From the NCBI GenBank assembly GCA_002717655.1, contig PBAY01000051.1:62001-126000 (forward strand): a DNA stretch of 64,000 nt, written 5' to 3'. A model generated the notes under the pieces. The model was not told where the DNA came from. It saw only the letters and a list, made by a program, of their open reading frames with translations, and searched no databases. How positions within the stretch are numbered: position 1 is the first letter of the stretch; each line of letters opens with the position of its first letter. Position numbers and translations under genes: made by a program. Below are positions 18,932-28,175 of this stretch, in pieces. Source of the stretch: Phycisphaerae bacterium. GTDB taxonomy: Bacteria > Planctomycetota > Phycisphaerae > Phycisphaerales > SM1A02.

Positions 18932-19801
18932 TCAACTGGACTCGAACAGCCCCTTGTTCGCGACAGCCCAGTCCTCCACCGACCATGCCTTGCGGCCCAT
19001 GATCTCTTCATAGGTGTCGGTGACCAGTTTCGCCTTGCCGTTTCTGATCTGTCGGAAATGACACAGCACCTGAAGTTCGAGATCCTCGGCAGGGAATCCC
19101 GCTTCGATCGCACCCTGTGCGAATTCCTCTTCGGTCAGGTCGACATATTCGATCGTCTCACCCCATGCGGAAGACAACTGCTCCGCGATCTGTGCGTAGG
19201 TGACGGCTTCCGGCCCGGTGATCTGAAGATTCCTCGCCTGGAAACGATCGACTGGTTCCTGCAGAACCGTGGCGGCAATCTCCGCACAATTCACCGCGGA
19301 CACGATCCCCATCGGTCCTTCTCCAGCACAGGCATAGAGTTGTTTTTCCTGCTTGATGCTCGGCAACTGAGCCATGAGATGCGATTCAATTACCGTCTGA
19401 GGTGAAACAAGACACCAGGACAAACCGCTGGCTTTCAGTGCATCAATGGCCATCCAATGCTGGACATCAAGTGGATCACCTTCATGCTCGACTGAACCAT
19501 AGAGCTTGACCACCTGTTTGAGATTCGCCTGTCTGGCACATTCGATCGCCGCACATTCCCGCGCACCAAGATCTGCGTGCATGGGACTAAGCAGGAACAT
19601 TCGATCCACCTGCGCGAGCAATGGCTCAAGGGAATCAGGATCATCCATGTCTCCAACGACACCTGTGACAGACCCCGAGGTCAGCGACTCCGCTCGCTCC
19701 TGACTGCGTGTCATCGCCATGACGGGGACTTCCGCCTTGCAGAGCAGCTCCGTGATCAACGTACCGAACATCCCCGTTGCACCGGTTACCAGTACCGACA
19801 T
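18932..19801 (-). CDS. NmrA-like NAD(P)-binding protein (SDR superfamily, atypical)
   Basis: A 289-residue product begins with a Rossmann motif MSVLVTGATGMFGTLI (G-A-T-G-x-x-G), the pattern of NmrA/HSCARG-like proteins and NAD(P)H-dependent quinone reductases of that group. Further family-like stretches are VPVMAMTRSQERAESL and YGSVEHEGDPLDVQHW. The SDR catalytic Y-x-x-x-K is absent, as usual for NmrA-like members, so it may sense or use NAD(P)H rather than act as a classical dehydrogenase. The ATG at 19801 has AGGAGGT seven bases upstream, which decides the start over an earlier TTG. It is convergent with panC and divergent from the aldehyde dehydrogenase gene. Confidence 0.85.
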   Translation of the reverse strand: MSVLVTGATGMFGTLITELLCKAEVPVMAMTRSQERAESLTSGSVTGVVGDMDDPDSLEPLLAQVDRMFLLSPMHADLGARECAAIECARQANLKQVVKLYGSVEHEGDPLDVQHWMAIDALKASGLSWCLVSPQTVIESHLMAQLPSIKQEKQLYACAGEGPMGIVSAVNCAEIAATVLQEPVDRFQARNLQITGPEAVTYAQIAEQLSSAWGETIEYVDLTEEEFAQGAIEAGFPAEDLELQVLCHFRQIRNGKAKLVTDTYEEIMGRKAWSVEDWAVANKGLFESS

Positions 19802-19861
19802 CGCCAAACCTCCTGCCTGAAGCCCTTGAATCGATCTCCCCGGTCACCGGACCGCTTCGCT

Positions 19862-19869
19862 TATACAAT
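19862..19869 (+). promoter_or_regulatory. Probable -10 element (TATACAAT)
   Basis: TATACAAT lies 38-45 bases upstream of the aldehyde dehydrogenase ATG at 19907. It resembles a sigma-70 -10 box; no clear -35 box is seen at the standard spacing. GGGAGAAG before the ATG serves as ribosome-binding site. Confidence 0.4.
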
Positions 19870-19906
19870 GCTCGATCAGCCTTGAAACGTACTCCGGGAG
19901 AAGACC

Positions 19907-21277
19907 ATGATAACCGCCACCAATGAAATGACTTCCTTCAATCCCGCCACCGGCGAGCCGGTCGGCACGGTTCCGGTCACGCCGGTCGAAGAGATCGACG
20001 AGATCGTTGCACGATCACGAACAGCGCAGGAAGCCTGGGCGGCACGCACACTTGCCGATCGCGTGGAGATTCTTCGAAAGGCCGTTCCGCTCATGAAGGA
20101 ACGACAGGAGCTCATGGCCGAGCAGCTCACGGCCGAGATGGGCAAGCCGCTGAAGGAAGCCAATGGTGAAATCGGCTACGGCATCTCCGGCTATGAAGAC
20201 GAACTCAAGGAGATCGCGGAAGCACTCGAGCCCGATCGACATGAGGATGACAACACCACCTCGACGCTCTTCTACGATCCACTCGGCGTCTGCGCCGCCA
20301 TCACACCCTGGAACTTTCCGTTTCTCATGCCAATGCAGGTAGTCATCCCCGCGCTGGTCGCCGGCAACACCGTCGTCATGAAACCATCCGAGGAGACACC
20401 GTTGACCGGGCAGGCCTTCGCCGAGATCTTCATGGACATTCTTCCGACCGATGTGCTTCAGATCATTCATGGCAGTGATGATCAGGGCAAGGCACTGGTC
20501 AAGTCCGATGTGAATCTCATCGGATTCGTCGGATCACGCGCTGCAGGCCAGCACATCCTGTCCACCGCCGGCGCTGATCTCAAACGTGTCGTACTGGAAC
20601 TCGGCGGCAAGGATCCGATGATCGTCCTGAAGAATGCGAACATCGATGATGCCGCCGACTTCGCGGTCCGGAACTCCTTCCGCAACTGCGGCCAGGTCTG
20701 CGTCAGCACCGAACGCATCTATGTCGAAGATGACATCGCCGACGACTTCGAGAAAGCCGTCCTTGAACGAACCGCAGCCCTGAAGGTCGGCGATGGTGCT
20801 CTTGAAGAAACCACCATCGGACCCATGATCAGTCGGGAACAAAAGGATCATGTCATCGCCCAGCTGGAACGGGCCAAGCAACAGGGCGCGACCGTCGCCT
20901 GTGGAGATACCCCGGCAGACGGCAACTTCGTCACCCCGACCGTGCTGACCGGACTGTCGCATGAGATGGAGATCATGCGGGATGAAACCTTCGGGCCGGT
21001 CGCCTGCATCGTCCGGGTGAAGGATGACAAGGAAGCCGTCAGCCTCGCCAATGACACTCCGTATGGCCTTGGTGCCGCCGTCTTCGGCGAGACCTCACGT
21101 GCCGCGGAGGTTGCCCGGCAACTTACCGCTGGCATGATCGGCATCAATCAAGGCTGTGGTGGAGCGACCGGCACGCCATGGGTCGGCGCCCAGCAGAGTG
21201 GTTATGGCTATCACAGTGGTCGTGATGGACATCGACAATTCACTCAGGTTCGTGTTCTGAGTCAACCCAGGTCCTAG
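19907..21277 (+). CDS. NAD(P)-dependent aldehyde dehydrogenase, succinate-semialdehyde dehydrogenase-like
   Basis: A 456-residue enzyme of the aldehyde dehydrogenase superfamily. Visible motifs are the cofactor-fold ITPWNFPFLMPMQVVIPAL and NTVVMKPSEETPLTG, the general base Glu in VVLELGGKDPMIVL, the nucleophile Cys in NCGQVCVSTERIYV, and the late DETFGPVACIVRV. The order and spacing match succinate-semialdehyde dehydrogenases (GabD/Sad-like), which oxidise succinate semialdehyde to succinate, but substrate cannot be fixed from sequence alone. It stands alone between nadD (12 bases downstream) and the divergent NmrA-like gene. No GABA transaminase is nearby. Confidence 0.9.
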   Translation: MITATNEMTSFNPATGEPVGTVPVTPVEEIDEIVARSRTAQEAWAARTLADRVEILRKAVPLMKERQELMAEQLTAEMGKPLKEANGEIGYGISGYEDELKEIAEALEPDRHEDDNTTSTLFYDPLGVCAAITPWNFPFLMPMQVVIPALVAGNTVVMKPSEETPLTGQAFAEIFMDILPTDVLQIIHGSDDQGKALVKSDVNLIGFVGSRAAGQHILSTAGADLKRVVLELGGKDPMIVLKNANIDDAADFAVRNSFRNCGQVCVSTERIYVEDDIADDFEKAVLERTAALKVGDGALEETTIGPMISREQKDHVIAQLERAKQQGATVACGDTPADGNFVTPTVLTGLSHEMEIMRDETFGPVACIVRVKDDKEAVSLANDTPYGLGAAVFGETSRAAEVARQLTAGMIGINQGCGGATGTPWVGAQQSGYGYHSGRDGHRQFTQVRVLSQPRS

Positions 21278-21289
21278 ACTGTCTGCATC

Positions 21290-21922
21290 ATGTCCGCCCC
21301 GATCATCATCTTCGGGGGCAGCTTCGATCCGCCCACCATCGCACACCGCGTTCTACCCTTGAAGGCGGCGGAGATCATCGGCGCTCAACGCATCATCTAC
21401 GTGCCGGCAGCCATCAGTCCGCACAAACTCGATACTCCGCCGACTGCTGCCGCGCATCGTCTGGCCATGCTTGAACTGGTTCTGCATGATGCCTCTTCCG
21501 TCTGCATTGATCAGATTGAACTTGATCGTGAAGGTCCCAGTTATTCCATCGATACGGTACGGACGCTGCGGAAACAGTTTGATTCGGATGTCCCGTTGAG
21601 ACTGCTGATCGGAGACGATCAAGCCGTTGCCTTTCATCGATGGAAGGACTGGAAGGCGATCATTGAACTCGCTGAACCACTGGTTCTGCCACGACTGCAT
21701 GAGTCAGCTGAAGCATTCTCAGCCGCACTGGAACAGGAACAGATCTGGAGTCCGGGACAGATTGACGACTGGTGTCGCTGGCGTCTGGACCTGCCGATCA
21801 TGGAAGTCCAGGCCACGATCATCCGTCAGCGGCTGGAACGTGGCGAAGCGGTCGAGGAACTCGTGGATGCAGATGTTCTGCACTACATCCACACCAACCA
21901 TCTCTACAACTGCACCGCCTGA
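21290..21922 (+). CDS. nadD: Nicotinate-nucleotide adenylyltransferase (NadD) with an atypical HxGH motif
   Basis: NadD adenylates nicotinate mononucleotide in NAD synthesis. The 210-residue product starts IIIFGGSFDPPTIAHRV. The family's phosphate-binding FDP-x-HxGH has become FDPPTIAH, so the first His is a Thr and the Gly an Ala, while the second His is kept. Other motifs are normal: YVPAAISPHKLD (substrate loop), SYSIDTVRTLR, LLIGDDQAVAFHRWKDW and the C-terminal ATIIRQRLERGE (ISSTxIR-like). Length is normal. The altered motif may reflect planctomycete divergence; the call is still firm. Its 3' end overlaps the convergent small secreted protein gene by 19 bases. Confidence 0.9.
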   Translation: MSAPIIIFGGSFDPPTIAHRVLPLKAAEIIGAQRIIYVPAAISPHKLDTPPTAAAHRLAMLELVLHDASSVCIDQIELDREGPSYSIDTVRTLRKQFDSDVPLRLLIGDDQAVAFHRWKDWKAIIELAEPLVLPRLHESAEAFSAALEQEQIWSPGQIDDWCRWRLDLPIMEVQATIIRQRLERGEAVEELVDADVLHYIHTNHLYNCTA

Positions 21923-22347
21923 GTCTGGGTCGGCAGTACCGGACAATCGCAGCCTTCGTCCCAGACCAACTCGCCGGAATCAAGATCCGCTTCCAGTCGA
22001 TCCCTGAGGAAATCAACGGCCTTGACCGCCTGTTCATCCGTGGCACGTGCCAGAACAGGTGCGACGGCGGCCACCAGAAGGCAATGCCGGCCACGGCGGG
22101 TGGACTCATCCAGATCTCTGGAGGCCACCCAGAGGTCGACCCAGTGATCAACCGCCACGTCGACTGGCTCGAAGGTGAAGACAGCCGAGCTCTTGAGCAT
22201 GGCCCGGCGGAATGAGGAGTCATCGGAGATCTCAAAGGTGCTGGCGGCAGAACCGATTCCACTGCCAAGAGTCAGAACCGCTGATCCAGCCAGAAGCAGG
22301 GCCAGGACCGCGTGAAGGGGTTTCATTCTGTGGAAGCCAAACATCAT
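21904..22347 (-). CDS. Small secreted protein of unknown function
   Basis: A roughly 147-residue product with a signal peptide (MKPLHAVLALLLAGSAVLT, cleavage near GSAAS) that I do not recognise. The mature part (about 110 residues) has an acidic beginning and the segment FEPVDVAVDHWVDLWVASRDLDESTRRGRHCLL. A helical part and a C-terminus with a Cys pair (EGCDCPVLP) follow. The start is chosen at 22347, where GGAGATGTG precedes two adjacent ATG codons; an upstream GTG is less likely. It overlaps convergent nadD and is transcribed away from rimO. Confidence 0.7.
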   Translation of the reverse strand: MMFGFHRMKPLHAVLALLLAGSAVLTLGSGIGSAASTFEISDDSSFRRAMLKSSAVFTFEPVDVAVDHWVDLWVASRDLDESTRRGRHCLLVAAVAPVLARATDEQAVKAVDFLRDRLEADLDSGELVWDEGCDCPVLPTQTQAVQL

Positions 22348-22498
22348 CACATCTCCAAACAGGGCTTGGCCGATAGGGCACAAGCGGACCACCAGCCTCC
22401 GTGGCTGGAAAACGCTCTCCTCACCTGATCTGCGACCGCTTCAGGGGCGATCTCACAGTCAGAAACAGCCTTTGTGATGAATTTCCTGCTTCTGCCCG

Positions 22499-22504
22499 TA
22501 CAAT
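22499..22504 (+). promoter_or_regulatory. Possible -10 element (TACAAT) before rimO
   Basis: TACAAT lies 72 bases before the rimO ATG in an otherwise gene-free stretch. No matching -35 box could be identified. The same hexamer occurs before the aldehyde dehydrogenase and acyl-CoA mutase genes. Confidence 0.35.
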
Positions 22505-22575
22505 CCACGTTTGCCCGCTCCGAGCCCCTTGATCCCTGAAACCCCCACTCACGGTCCCACAGGGCCATATTCCCC

Positions 22576-24168
22576 ATGTCCAGCCTGATCCCACATCCCG
22601 GTTCAACCGCCAACCAGACCAACCCCGAGGTCAGGAAATTGGCCTTTGTGAGCCTTGGCTGCCCCAAAAACCTCGTGGACTCCGAGGCCATGCTGGGAAC
22701 GCTGGTGGAAGCTGGATTTGAAGTCGTCCCCGAAGCTGAGCCTCACGATGCCATCGTGGTCAATACCTGTGGCTTTCTTGAGGCAAGCAAGGACGAATCG
22801 CTTTCCGTCATCAAGGAGGCGATTGAACGAAAGAAGGAAGGCGAGCTCAAACGTGTGGTCGTCGCCGGATGTCTGGTCCAACGACATCGAGCCAAGATGC
22901 TTGACTGGGCTCCTGGCATCGACGCCATGATCGGCGTCTTCGACCGTGACCATGTGATCGAGGCCGTCTCAGGTACACCGGAACGACCAGGTCTCGAAGA
23001 AGCTTCAGATGGACCGAAATACTGGATTGCCGGCAATGCCCTGCAGGCCGCTCGAGCCAGAGGCCTGGATACGACCAACCTCACGGTCCATGGCAAGGAT
23101 GGCAAGGGCATCGGCTACTTCGAAGGCGATGGTGCCCGCCTGCGACTGACACCTCGACACTGGGCCTATCTGCGCATGAGTGAAGGCTGCAATCAACGAT
23201 GCGCCTTCTGCACCATTCCATCCATCCGCGGCAAGATGCGCAGCAAACCGATGGAACACATTCTGTCGGAAGCCGGAGCCCTGCTGGCGGACGGGGCCTT
23301 CGAACTGAACATCATCGGTCAGGACACGAACAACTGGGGACGCGACATCGGTGATGATCGCGGACTCGTGGGTCTGCTGACTGAACTGAACAACACGGTG
23401 GCGCGTCATGGCAATGGCTGGGTACGCCTCATGTACGCGTATCCAACCAACTTCACGGATGAAATGATCGACACGATCGCATCACTTGATCACATCGCGA
23501 ACTACATCGACATTCCCCTGCAGCACATGTCCGACAACATGCTGACGGCCATGCGTCGTGGACTGCTTCGCAAAGAGCAGGAGGATCTGATGTACCGGCT
23601 GCGGGAACGTATTCCGGGACTTGCGATCCGCACCACCTTCATCACGGGTTTCCCCGGCGAAACCGAAGATGATCATCAGCAACTCCTTGAATTCGTACGC
23701 GACTTCCAGTTCGACATGATGGGTGTCTTCAAGTACAGCCATGAAGATGGCACCGTCGCCGCCACGATGGAAGATGATCCGGACCTCCGGGTTCCTGAAG
23801 AAGTAAAGGAACGTCGCGAAGAGGAACTCATGCTCGCTCAGCAGGAGGTGGCCTGGGAGAACGCGGCTTATCTCGCGGAAGAAGACGCCGTCTTCGACGT
23901 CCTGATCGATGAACGTGATCATGAACGGGAAGTAACCGAAGATGAGGTCGCACTGCCCACCTATCAAGGCCGCTGCTACCACCAGGCGCCTGAAGTCGAT
24001 TCCATCACGCTGGTCGCAAGCCAGCATGAACTGGCACCCGGTGAACTGGTTCGCTGTCGAATCGTCGGTTCTGCGGAATACGACCTGATTGCCAGACCAG
24101 TTGCTGATCTGGAACGATCAACCAGCCTTCCTGTGATCGGCTCCTCACCAGGAGGCTGTTCCATATGA
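22576..24168 (+). CDS. rimO: Ribosomal protein S12 methylthiotransferase RimO
   Basis: RimO is a radical-SAM enzyme that methylthiolates a conserved aspartate of ribosomal protein S12. The 530-residue product has the N-terminal UPF0004 domain (VSLGCPKNLVDSEAML, with the first cluster Cys residues, then NTCGFLEASKDE and VAGCLVQRH). The radical-SAM motif is C-x3-C-x2-C in SEGCNQRCAFCTIPSIRGKMRS. The C-terminal part resembles a TRAM domain (VALPTYQGRCYHQAPEVD). It is about 80-90 residues longer than most RimO. The extra length lies mainly between the two Fe-S domains, with an insert around residues 140-195 (KYWIAGNALQAARARGLD). The stop overlaps the next start (ATGA). Confidence 0.93.
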   Translation: MSSLIPHPGSTANQTNPEVRKLAFVSLGCPKNLVDSEAMLGTLVEAGFEVVPEAEPHDAIVVNTCGFLEASKDESLSVIKEAIERKKEGELKRVVVAGCLVQRHRAKMLDWAPGIDAMIGVFDRDHVIEAVSGTPERPGLEEASDGPKYWIAGNALQAARARGLDTTNLTVHGKDGKGIGYFEGDGARLRLTPRHWAYLRMSEGCNQRCAFCTIPSIRGKMRSKPMEHILSEAGALLADGAFELNIIGQDTNNWGRDIGDDRGLVGLLTELNNTVARHGNGWVRLMYAYPTNFTDEMIDTIASLDHIANYIDIPLQHMSDNMLTAMRRGLLRKEQEDLMYRLRERIPGLAIRTTFITGFPGETEDDHQQLLEFVRDFQFDMMGVFKYSHEDGTVAATMEDDPDLRVPEEVKERREEELMLAQQEVAWENAAYLAEEDAVFDVLIDERDHEREVTEDEVALPTYQGRCYHQAPEVDSITLVASQHELAPGELVRCRIVGSAEYDLIARPVADLERSTSLPVIGSSPGGCSI

Positions 24169-25226
24169 CCGAGCTGCTGACGATCCTCGATGGCCACAAC
24201 GATACGTTGACCCGTGTCTTTCCTCCAAAGGATGAGACCACTCGATCACTGGTGAAACGCGATACTCAGGGCCATATCGATCTTCCTCGAGCGAGGGAAG
24301 GTGGCCTCGCCGGAGGCTTCTTCGCGGTCTTCATTCCCAGTGAGACCAAGAGTGAAGTACGCCCCATCACGGCCAATGACGGAACACAGATCGATGCCCT
24401 GTGCGCTGATCCAGTCAGCCGGGATATCGCTCGTGCTCAGACGGAAAGCGTTCTCCGTCGTACCGCCGAGATGTTCAATGAAGCCGATGGAGCCATTCGG
24501 CTGGTCCGGACCGTCGAGGACATCGAAGGTTGTCTGGCTGATGAGGTCGTCGCCTGCATCCTTCATTACGAAGGCGTCGAGATGCTCCGCGAGGATCTCT
24601 CGGATCTGGAATCGGACTATCAAAGAGGACTGCGATCACTTGGCCCCGTGTGGAGTCGATCCAACGCCTTCGCTCATGGCGTCCCTTTCGCCCATCCCTG
24701 CACTCCGGACATCGGACCGGGTCTGACGGATGCCGGCAAGGAACTGGTTCGTCGATGCAATGATCTGGGCATCATGCTGGATGTCTCCCATCTGAACTAC
24801 CGCGGCTTCATGGATCTTGCTGAACTGACGACGGCCCCCGTCGTCGCGACGCATTGCGGTGTTCATGCGATCTGTGCTTCCTCACGCAATCTGCTTGATG
24901 ATCAGTTGACGATCATCAAGGAGACGAACGGCATCGTCGGCGTGAACTTCCATGTCGAGTTCCTTCGACCTGATGGCCAGGAAAAAGCGGATGTGCCACT
25001 CACCGTGATCGCCGATCATCTCGACTACATGGTCGATCATATGGGGATCGAACATGTTGCGATGGGCAGCGACTTCGACGGCGCCACCATGCCGGATGAA
25101 CTCGGCGACTGTGCCGGCCTGCCGCGACTGGTCGACGTCCTGCGCGATCGTGGCTGGTCCGAAGAGGACCTGCTGGCCATGGCGCACCGCAACTGGCTGC
25201 GGGTACTGGGTGACAGCTGGCGATAG
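24165..25226 (+). CDS. Membrane dipeptidase-like peptidase M19
   Basis: A 353-residue protein of the renal-dipeptidase family M19, a metal-dependent TIM-barrel hydrolase of dipeptides. Motifs are the N-terminal DGHNDTLTRVF (first metal ligands), the bridging Glu in CILHYEGVEML, LTDAGKELVRRCNDLGIMLDVSHL, APVVATHCGVHAICASSRNLLD and the late HVAMGSDFDGAT (D-F-D-G). No signal peptide is visible, so it is probably cytoplasmic. AGGAGGC precedes the ATG, which overlaps the rimO stop, so the two genes are translationally coupled though functionally unrelated as far as is known. Confidence 0.93.
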   Translation: MTELLTILDGHNDTLTRVFPPKDETTRSLVKRDTQGHIDLPRAREGGLAGGFFAVFIPSETKSEVRPITANDGTQIDALCADPVSRDIARAQTESVLRRTAEMFNEADGAIRLVRTVEDIEGCLADEVVACILHYEGVEMLREDLSDLESDYQRGLRSLGPVWSRSNAFAHGVPFAHPCTPDIGPGLTDAGKELVRRCNDLGIMLDVSHLNYRGFMDLAELTTAPVVATHCGVHAICASSRNLLDDQLTIIKETNGIVGVNFHVEFLRPDGQEKADVPLTVIADHLDYMVDHMGIEHVAMGSDFDGATMPDELGDCAGLPRLVDVLRDRGWSEEDLLAMAHRNWLRVLGDSWR

Positions 25227-25329
25227 GCGGCAAATGGCCTCCCTGCCCTGCTGCATCTGGAGTGCGGGCTGATACCGTTCTTTTGACTCTGAATTCAATG
25301 ATTCCTTCTATAGGATGGAATGAGACCGG

Positions 25330-25354
25330 CTCATGAACATCTCATGCTCATGAG
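25330..25354. repeat. Inverted repeat CTCATGA-11-TCATGAG
   Basis: A perfect 7-base inverted repeat with an 11-base spacer that itself contains CTCATG lies about 130 bases upstream of the dockerin-tailed gene at 25480. It has no T-run, so it is more likely an operator or leader element than a terminator. Confidence 0.4.
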
Positions 25355-25479
25355 AATTCGCCCGCTGTATGAAATTCAGCCGCCAATACGGTCGTGGGTG
25401 AAAGTGATGCTAGATTTAACAGTGAGGTGAGTGTGAAACGTATTGCGAATTCGTGTCACACCAGATGTCCAAGGATTCA

Positions 25480-27990
25480 ATGATGACAGCCTCTCCTTCA
25501 ATTTTCGCTTCACTTCGGGCCCTGCCTGTTCTGTCGATGATGTTCTGCATGTTCATCACGGTGGCGGTACTGGCTGGCGATGACCTCGACTGCGACCCGG
25601 TCGAAGTGGCCGTGCCGTATGACGGGACGGATTCGACCGCTGTAGACATCGCCTTGAACGGTGATTCGCTCGCGATCCTTCAAGGCTACTCCGGAGCAGA
25701 CGGCGTCTTCACGCATGAGGTTCTCTTCTACCAACGTTTAAATGGAGACTGGATCCCGGGAGAGGTACTTCCATACAGACACGACACCGCCACCGTGGTC
25801 TGGCCCAAGAAGTCGCTGGACATGTCATCCGATACGTTGATTGCCGGTATCGCCAACTACACCGACAGCGAAGCAGCACTGGTGACCATCTATGGCAAGA
25901 CTGATGCGGGATGGCAGAATCTGGTGGACATCCACGGTGATGGAAACCGGTACTTCGGCGTCAGTGTCGCCATCACGGATGACTTTGCTGCCATCTCATC
26001 ACCTGCAGGTGAAGATCCCGAAGATGACAACAAGGTGCTGATCTATCGGCGATATGGAACAACCTGGTCGCTGCAGCAGATTCTTCGCAAACCAGAGACT
26101 ACCTGGTTCGGGACTGAGGTCGCCATCGATGGCTCATCCATGATGGTCAGCAGCATCGCTGGCGGAGTCTGGTTCTACGAGTTCATCGATGAATCCTGGA
26201 TTGAAACCCAGTCCTTCGAGTCGGGACTTGACGACGCGCCGCTGGCCGGATCAGTCGATCTGACTGGTGATCTTGCGATCGCTGGCGGCTACTGGAGCAA
26301 TGACCAGAACATTGCACAGATCTTCAGAAGAACAGATGGTGTCTGGGCACTTGAAGCGGCGCTGGAATCATTGTTTGAGCCGACCGATGACATCACCGGA
26401 CTTGGAGGCAAGGTGAAGATCCAGGAAAATCTGGCGGTCGCCTCTTCCGGAAGACAGACTCAGACGGAATCCATCCGGCGAGTACATGTCTTTGAATTGA
26501 ACGAGACGCAATGGGAGCAGATCTCCGTTGTTCAAAGCATCCATCCAAGCAAGGATGGATTCTACTACCCCGCTGAACTCTCACTTTCAGATCGACAGGT
26601 CGCCACTGGCTTCGTCCAGGGGCCGATGGGCGACGAGTTCGGCGTCGTGACGCTTCCGGTCCAACTTGATGGCGACTCCATCGACTGCGATACCAATGGC
26701 CGTTGCGATGCACTGGATCTGGCCGATGGCAACGGACAGGATTGTGACGGCAACGGGATTCTGGACCGCTGCGATATCGACAACGGCCTGTATCCGGATG
26801 TCGATCTCGATGGTGTGCCCGATGTCTGTGAATCCGATTGCGACGGCGATCTCGTTCCGGATGACTATGAACTGGAACAGGGTCAGGAACTCGACTGCAA
26901 CAGCAACGGCATTCCCGACAGCTGTGATCTACAGTCAGGATCATCATCCGATGACAATGGTGATGGCGTACCTGATGAATGCGGGGCTGGCGTCGTCATC
27001 ACCGTGGCGACCGATGGAACTGCGATGTTCACGGAGATCCAGTCCGCCATCGATGCCTCCTACCCGGGCGCCACGATTGAAGTCGGATCAGGCACCTACC
27101 AAGGCCCGGTCGTCTTCCCCGCTCACCCGCTCACGCTGATCTCCGTGAATGGGCCCGACCAGACCATCCTGATCGGTTCCAGCGGGCAGTACGCAATCCA
27201 TATCGGCGAAGGACACGCCTCCGAAACCGTCCTTGATGGATTCACCGTGACGAATACTTCATCGCAACTCGGCGGCGGTCTTCTGATCTCACAATCAAGG
27301 CCACGAATTCACGATTGCCTCATCAAAGACAATCACGGTCTTCAAGGTGCTGGCCTTGGGATCCTGTCCGCTGCGCCCGTCATCGAGAACTGCAGGTTCC
27401 TGAACAACTTCGCCGAGCGTGGTGGTGGCATGAATGTTCTGGGAACACACGACAGCGGTGAAGCAGTCGTCGTCAGCAACTGCCTCTTCGAATCCAATCA
27501 TTCCAATGGTTCAGATCAGACTTCCGGCAGCGGAGGCGGGCTGGCCATGACGAATGCACTGGCAGAGATCGCCAACTGTGAATTCAACGGCAATACCTCG
27601 GAGTTCACTGGCGGCGGATTGGTCGTCAACAACTCGAACGCCACGATCACAGGCAGCCGCTTCCTGCGGAATGTCGCCGACTTCCCTGGTGGTGCCGGTG
27701 CACGCATCACGGGCAATCTGTCCATTCAAGACAGTGAGTTCTGCCAGAATGCGCCAACCGATCTGCTGGGAACCTGGATCGATCTTGGCGGCAACAGCTT
27801 CAATGATGCGTGCGAATGCCCTGATGCCAATGGCGATGGCGAGATCGATGTCAATGACATTCTCATCATCATTGACGCTTGGGGCGATTGTGTCCCGGAT
27901 CAGAAGTGCCCTGCTGATGTTGATGCTGACGGCTTCGTGAACGTGAATGATGTGCTTCTGGTCATCAGCGGCTGGGGTCTCTGCGAATAG
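25480..27990 (+). CDS. Large secreted protein with calcium-binding repeats, beta-helix and dockerin-like tail
   Basis: The protein has about 836 residues. A signal peptide (hydrophobic LRALPVLSMMFCMFITVAVLA) is followed by a region of FG-GAP/propeller-like repeats (about 40-400, with SLDMSSDTLIAGIANY, AITDDFAAISSPAGEDP and VDLTGDLAIAGGY). Next come thrombospondin-type-3-like acidic repeats (about 400-500, D-C-D-x-N-G-x-x-D-x-C-D). A right-handed beta-helix region follows (about 505-770, GGGL and NCxF repeats). The end is a tandem dockerin-like pair (ANGDGEIDVNDILIIIDAWGDC and a second copy). It is probably an extracellular or surface calcium-binding protein. Starts at 25453 (GTG), 25465 and 25480 are all possible; I took 25480, which has AAGGA just upstream. 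The substrate is unknown. Confidence 0.85.
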   Translation: MMTASPSIFASLRALPVLSMMFCMFITVAVLAGDDLDCDPVEVAVPYDGTDSTAVDIALNGDSLAILQGYSGADGVFTHEVLFYQRLNGDWIPGEVLPYRHDTATVVWPKKSLDMSSDTLIAGIANYTDSEAALVTIYGKTDAGWQNLVDIHGDGNRYFGVSVAITDDFAAISSPAGEDPEDDNKVLIYRRYGTTWSLQQILRKPETTWFGTEVAIDGSSMMVSSIAGGVWFYEFIDESWIETQSFESGLDDAPLAGSVDLTGDLAIAGGYWSNDQNIAQIFRRTDGVWALEAALESLFEPTDDITGLGGKVKIQENLAVASSGRQTQTESIRRVHVFELNETQWEQISVVQSIHPSKDGFYYPAELSLSDRQVATGFVQGPMGDEFGVVTLPVQLDGDSIDCDTNGRCDALDLADGNGQDCDGNGILDRCDIDNGLYPDVDLDGVPDVCESDCDGDLVPDDYELEQGQELDCNSNGIPDSCDLQSGSSSDDNGDGVPDECGAGVVITVATDGTAMFTEIQSAIDASYPGATIEVGSGTYQGPVVFPAHPLTLISVNGPDQTILIGSSGQYAIHIGEGHASETVLDGFTVTNTSSQLGGGLLISQSRPRIHDCLIKDNHGLQGAGLGILSAAPVIENCRFLNNFAERGGGMNVLGTHDSGEAVVVSNCLFESNHSNGSDQTSGSGGGLAMTNALAEIANCEFNGNTSEFTGGGLVVNNSNATITGSRFLRNVADFPGGAGARITGNLSIQDSEFCQNAPTDLLGTWIDLGGNSFNDACECPDANGDGEIDVNDILIIIDAWGDCVPDQKCPADVDADGFVNVNDVLLVISGWGLCE

Positions 27991-28175
27991 ATTCCGCCCT
28001 ATACGCCCATGCCAACGCCCCTGAATGGGTCAAAAACACAGCTGACCCGCTTCACTGGACCTTTATCCGGGTTTTTTGGGCATGTCTCGCGCCGGAAGAG
28101 GTCGTAAACGTCTTTTTTGATCGCGTCGAGTGAACCAAAGAGTACGTTCCAAGTACCAATAGGAGGAGTGCCAAG

